Assembly: GCA_016206955.1 (NCBI GenBank)
Contig: JACQQO010000071.1
Coordinates: 1-6,603 of the forward strand
DNA length: 6,603 nucleotides
Reading direction: 5' to 3'
Origin: Candidatus Omnitrophota bacterium
GTDB taxonomy: Bacteria; Omnitrophota; Omnitrophia; Omnitrophales; Danuiimicrobiaceae
Shown here: positions 6,339-6,603 of the stretch, piece by piece
Layout: every line of letters begins with the position of its first letter
Numbering within the stretch: position 1 is the first letter of the stretch
The notes under the pieces: model-generated
The model's input: only the letters and a program-made list of their open reading frames with translations
Told to the model about the DNA's origin: nothing
The model's database searches: none
Program-made: the position numbers and the translations under genes

Positions 6339-6603
6339 GAGCCATTGTGACTGGCGGCGCAGGTTTTATCGGTTCTAATTTGGCAGACGCTTTAGAGGAA
6401 CGCGGCGCCAAGGTTTTGATCATTGATGATTTCTCTTCAAGCGACTTTGAAAATCTAAAAAATTTCAAAGGCGAATTGATTGCACAAGACGTGAATGAAG
6501 TCTTATGGGATAAGTTAGGTGATGTGGATGTTATTTTTCACGAGGCAGCACTTACCGATACCACCGTGGTGGACCAAAAAAAGATGATGTTCAATAATGT
6601 AGA
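6335..6603 (+). CDS. NAD(P)-dependent sugar epimerase, HldD-like, 3'-truncated by the window edge
   Basis: This is the N-terminal 89 residues of an extended short-chain dehydrogenase/epimerase that acts on nucleotide sugars. The Rossmann dinucleotide motif GxxGxxG is G7, G10 and G13 (VTGGAGFIG). The acidic end of strand 2 is IIDDFSS (29-35). IFHEAALTDTTVVDQKKMM (67-85) resembles the segment in ADP-L-glycero-D-manno-heptose 6-epimerase (IFHEGACSSTTEWDGKYMM in E. coli, from memory), which makes the heptose precursor of lipopolysaccharide inner core. The catalytic Ser/Thr-Tyr-Lys lies beyond the window, so activity cannot be checked. The ATG overlaps the upstream TGA stop (ATGA) and has a good Shine-Dalgarno. 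Membership in the epimerase family is secure; the HldD assignment is moderate, and a UDP-sugar epimerase remains possible. Confidence 0.85.
   Translation, partial: MRAIVTGGAGFIGSNLADALEERGAKVLIIDDFSSSDFENLKNFKGELIAQDVNEVLWDKLGDVDVIFHEAALTDTTVVDQKKMMFNNV

Overview
The window is a stretch of bacterial chromosome carrying eight genes, all on the + strand. They are tightly packed, and three junctions overlap. The first gene (argS) lacks its 5' end and the last (a sugar-nucleotide epimerase) lacks its 3' end. There are no RNA genes, CRISPR arrays or complete insertion sequences, and no gene-free stretch longer than about 50 bases. The products suggest a moderate-GC Gram-negative bacterium: the last gene looks like a heptose-epimerase (lipopolysaccharide-type) protein. 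The ArgRS subtype and the bacterial deoxyhypusine-synthase-like protein would fit Omnitrophota or a related deep-branching or environmental lineage, but that placement rests on recollection of protein style, not on a search.

Bases 1-3363 are translation-related: arginyl-tRNA synthetase (argS, partial), tRNA A37 dimethylallyltransferase (miaA) and the ribosome-associated GTPase HflX (hflX). argS and miaA overlap by one base (TAATG). A perfect 24-bp inverted repeat with a one-base centre (2186-2234) sits at the miaA/hflX junction. It encodes the last residues of MiaA, supplies its stop codon, and ends 7 bases before the hflX start.

Bases 3335-4711 carry two small nucleotide-metabolism enzymes. 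The first is a DUF62-family S-adenosylmethionine hydrolase (SAM hydroxide adenosyltransferase), whose GTG start lies inside the end of hflX. The second is an ADP-ribose pyrophosphatase-type Nudix hydrolase. A stand-alone CheY-like receiver domain follows at 4750-5115.

Bases 5163-6603 carry a bacterial deoxyhypusine-synthase-like protein that keeps the catalytic lysine but differs at several substrate-pocket positions. It overlaps by ATGA with the start of an NAD(P)-dependent epimerase resembling ADP-heptose 6-epimerase. The spacing allows one long transcript. No convincing intrinsic terminator or strong promoter was seen.

Most of the window is ordinary housekeeping sequence. The two points most worth a second look are the palindrome inserted at the miaA/hflX boundary and the unassigned substrate of the deoxyhypusine-synthase-like enzyme.
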